From contig NC_049979.1 of the NCBI RefSeq assembly GCF_000003815.2, forward strand, positions 7,854,217-7,918,216: a stretch of DNA of 64,000 nt. The letters run 5' to 3'. Source of the DNA: Branchiostoma floridae. Taxonomy: Eukaryota > Chordata > Leptocardii > Amphioxiformes > Branchiostomatidae. Below the pieces are notes generated by a model. The model did no database searches and was not told the DNA's origin. It saw nothing but the letters and a program-made list of their open reading frames with translations. Every line of letters starts with the position of its first letter. Positions within the stretch are counted from its first letter, which is position 1. The position numbers were made by a program, and so were the translations under genes. Positions 62,519-64,000 of this stretch are shown here, in pieces.

Positions 62519-63099
62519 GATGGAGTTGCCAGTATTTAAAGACAATAGCTATTATATCATTATCAAAATATACAATGGTTGTAACATGTCGTATTCGAAA
62601 ATATATAACGCGTTATAAGGTTGTCTTAAAGAGCTTTAATGTAAAGCCTTATTTATGTGACAGATATAGCATGTTGGATAGGGATATACCAATGTTCTAG
62701 TCTATACGTGGTTAGGATGAATGCCATAGTGACATGTTGGAAGGTTATACACAATGGCTCACAAAAGTTTGTAGGGGTAAATAGTTTTCAAACTGTGCTT
62801 AGGTTTTTATGTATGAAGAGCTACTAGCATTCAACTCTGCTGCTACGTTATCTCTTTCTGCTGGTACTGAGGTTTCTTATCCAAGCTGTTACATGCTGGT
62901 ATTGATTTGCATACATATCTGCTTTTAATTTCCCTTGTCTTGCTGTACCTTTATGCTATAATATTTCTGTGGTAAGGCGGATGAAATTACGTGGAATTAT
63001 CATTCAGAAAAGTCATGAACTGCTCTAGTGTAAGCTCTACATATGTTCCTAAGCGCATACATGTACTAAAATGAGTCTAAACATTATAGTATGAACATT
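62519..63099. other. Convergent space between the transposase and ballast genes
   Basis: About 580 bp of AT-rich DNA lies between two converging stop codons. No terminal inverted repeat, TTAA-flanked end or ORF of note is seen. It probably holds both 3' UTRs. Confidence 0.45.
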
Positions 63100-63813
63100 T
63101 TAATCCAAAGGTGGGTATTTGAAACCAGTATACTCTTCTGAGGGGAAGGTCTCCCTGATCTTGTTCACTGCACATGCTGGGATAACGACTCTAATCTTTG
63201 CTCCCAGCCACCCCCAACACCACCTCACGAACTGGCGGTAGGCAATGTACCTATACCTCCTAAATGAAACAAGTTTGTTCAGCTTGGCAGTGAATACAAA
63301 GAAAAGTCAGGAAAAAGATTTCACTGTTCAAACTTCATACTTCATTCTCACAATATTTCAAGTACCATCCTATTATTGGAAACTTCTTATTTTATGATTT
63401 GTTGGAGGATTTGATGGATTGCATGTCATGATTTGATATTTTGAACAATTGATTGGTTGATTGATTGATTTGGAATTTTGAACAATTGATTGGTTGATTA
63501 ATTGATTTGGTATTTTGAACAATTGATTGCTTGATTGGTTATTAGATTCACAATGTTTGATGGATTGACAGCTTACTCATGATTATCGCTCAGGCTGAGT
63601 GGACCCTGGTCCTGCCTGTAATGGTAGTAGGCGCACTGCAGTCCCCAGGGGTCAAGACAGACCGCGGGTAACCCTGGGTGAAGGGTTATGCACCCAGGAA
63701 CGGGCACCATCATGTGCACCAGCTGCTGCCGTTTTACATTAATCTGTTGTACCTCATGACAGCATACACATTCTGTTGTTGTTGGCATGGTGGTGCAGTG
63801 ACCACATGAGCAC
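63100..63813 (-). CDS. P2X7-type C-terminal ballast-domain protein, last two exons (partial)
   Basis: Exons in transcript order: 63813-63577 and 63259-63100; the phases join through a split Glu codon and end in TAA. The encoded sequence (CSCGHCTTMP ... CVCCHEVQQI ... GCITLHPGLPAVCLD ... AYRQFVRWCWGWLG ... VVIPACAVNKIRETFPSEEY) matches the cysteine-rich zinc-binding cytoplasmic ballast domain known from vertebrate P2X7, which in invertebrates exists as separate proteins. No P2X channel sequence is seen. The first visible exon starts in the middle of a codon, so earlier exons lie beyond 64000. The function of stand-alone ballast proteins is unknown. Confidence 0.8.
63440..63545. repeat. TTGATTGATTGG-rich short tandem repeat
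   Basis: A unit of about 37-38 bp (ATTTTGAACAATTGATTGGT, then TGATTGATTGATTTGG) repeats just under three times, with variants. It lies between the two ballast-gene exons. Confidence 0.7.
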
Positions 63814-64000
63814 CTGAAACACCACATACAGTGAATGCATTTAACTACAACCCCTTTCACTCCAGCATTCAAATAAAAAAAAGCACAGGAAATTTAGCTG
63901 GAATACATAATTTATTTAATTCTTGGTAACATTTAACATGATGACAATCCTGTACTATGTACAGTGACTGTAACAATTTATGGGACACTATTACGTGTGA

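Overview
The window is a stretch of an animal nuclear genome: every main gene has GT-AG introns, the introns are mostly 0.1-1.5 kb, and repeats are dense. Recognisable bilaterian genes (DCAF8, SAV1, VTI1B, a CCDC42/CFAP73-type coiled-coil protein), intronic minisatellites, a P2X7-type 'ballast' domain gene and a THAP/DDE transposase gene best fit an invertebrate deuterostome such as amphioxus (Branchiostoma). That assignment is an inference from gene content. A run of N at 25486-25590 shows it is a draft assembly. All gene models were built by hand by matching exon phases; a model is called complete when its summed exon length is a multiple of three.

Layout, left to right: (1) 1-560, two tandem repeats with tRNA-like (B-box) cores. 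(2) 1237-6373 (+), a seven-exon Cut8/Sts1-type proteasome-tether gene. (3) 8995-9783 (+), an unrecognised single-exon gene. (4) 9784-13866, no gene seen. (5) 13867-29071 (-), DCAF8 in 12 coding exons; its introns hold several transposons, including a 1.4-kb element built largely from minisatellite. (6) 30898-36365 (+), SAV1 (Salvador), with one base apparently missing in a WW-domain exon. (7) 38928-45776 (-), the CCDC42/CFAP73-like ciliary coiled-coil gene. (8) 46878-49375 (-), a protein with a C-terminal MYND zinc finger. (9) 49560-50335, a 51-bp minisatellite. (10) 50512-52203 (-), an intronless secreted carboxylesterase. (11) 53522-54838 (-), an intronless JmjC/cupin + EF-hand protein with a signal peptide and a C-terminal HDEL. 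(12) 55479-57601 onwards (+), VTI1B without its last exon(s). (13) 58294-62518 (+), a THAP-domain DDE transposase gene in nine exons, apparently inside a VTI1B intron. (14) 63100-63813 (-), the 3' end of a P2X7-ballast-domain gene running off the window.

The genes do not form one pathway. DCAF8 and SAV1 diverge from a shared 1.8-kb region, as do the JmjC gene and VTI1B (641 bp). SAV1 and the CCDC42-like gene converge, as do the transposase and the ballast gene. The parts most worth a second look are the transposase/ballast pair in VTI1B, the minisatellite-bodied transposon in DCAF8 intron 3, the HDEL-tailed JmjC protein, the SAV1 one-base break, and the duplicated exon edge in DCAF8 intron 10.
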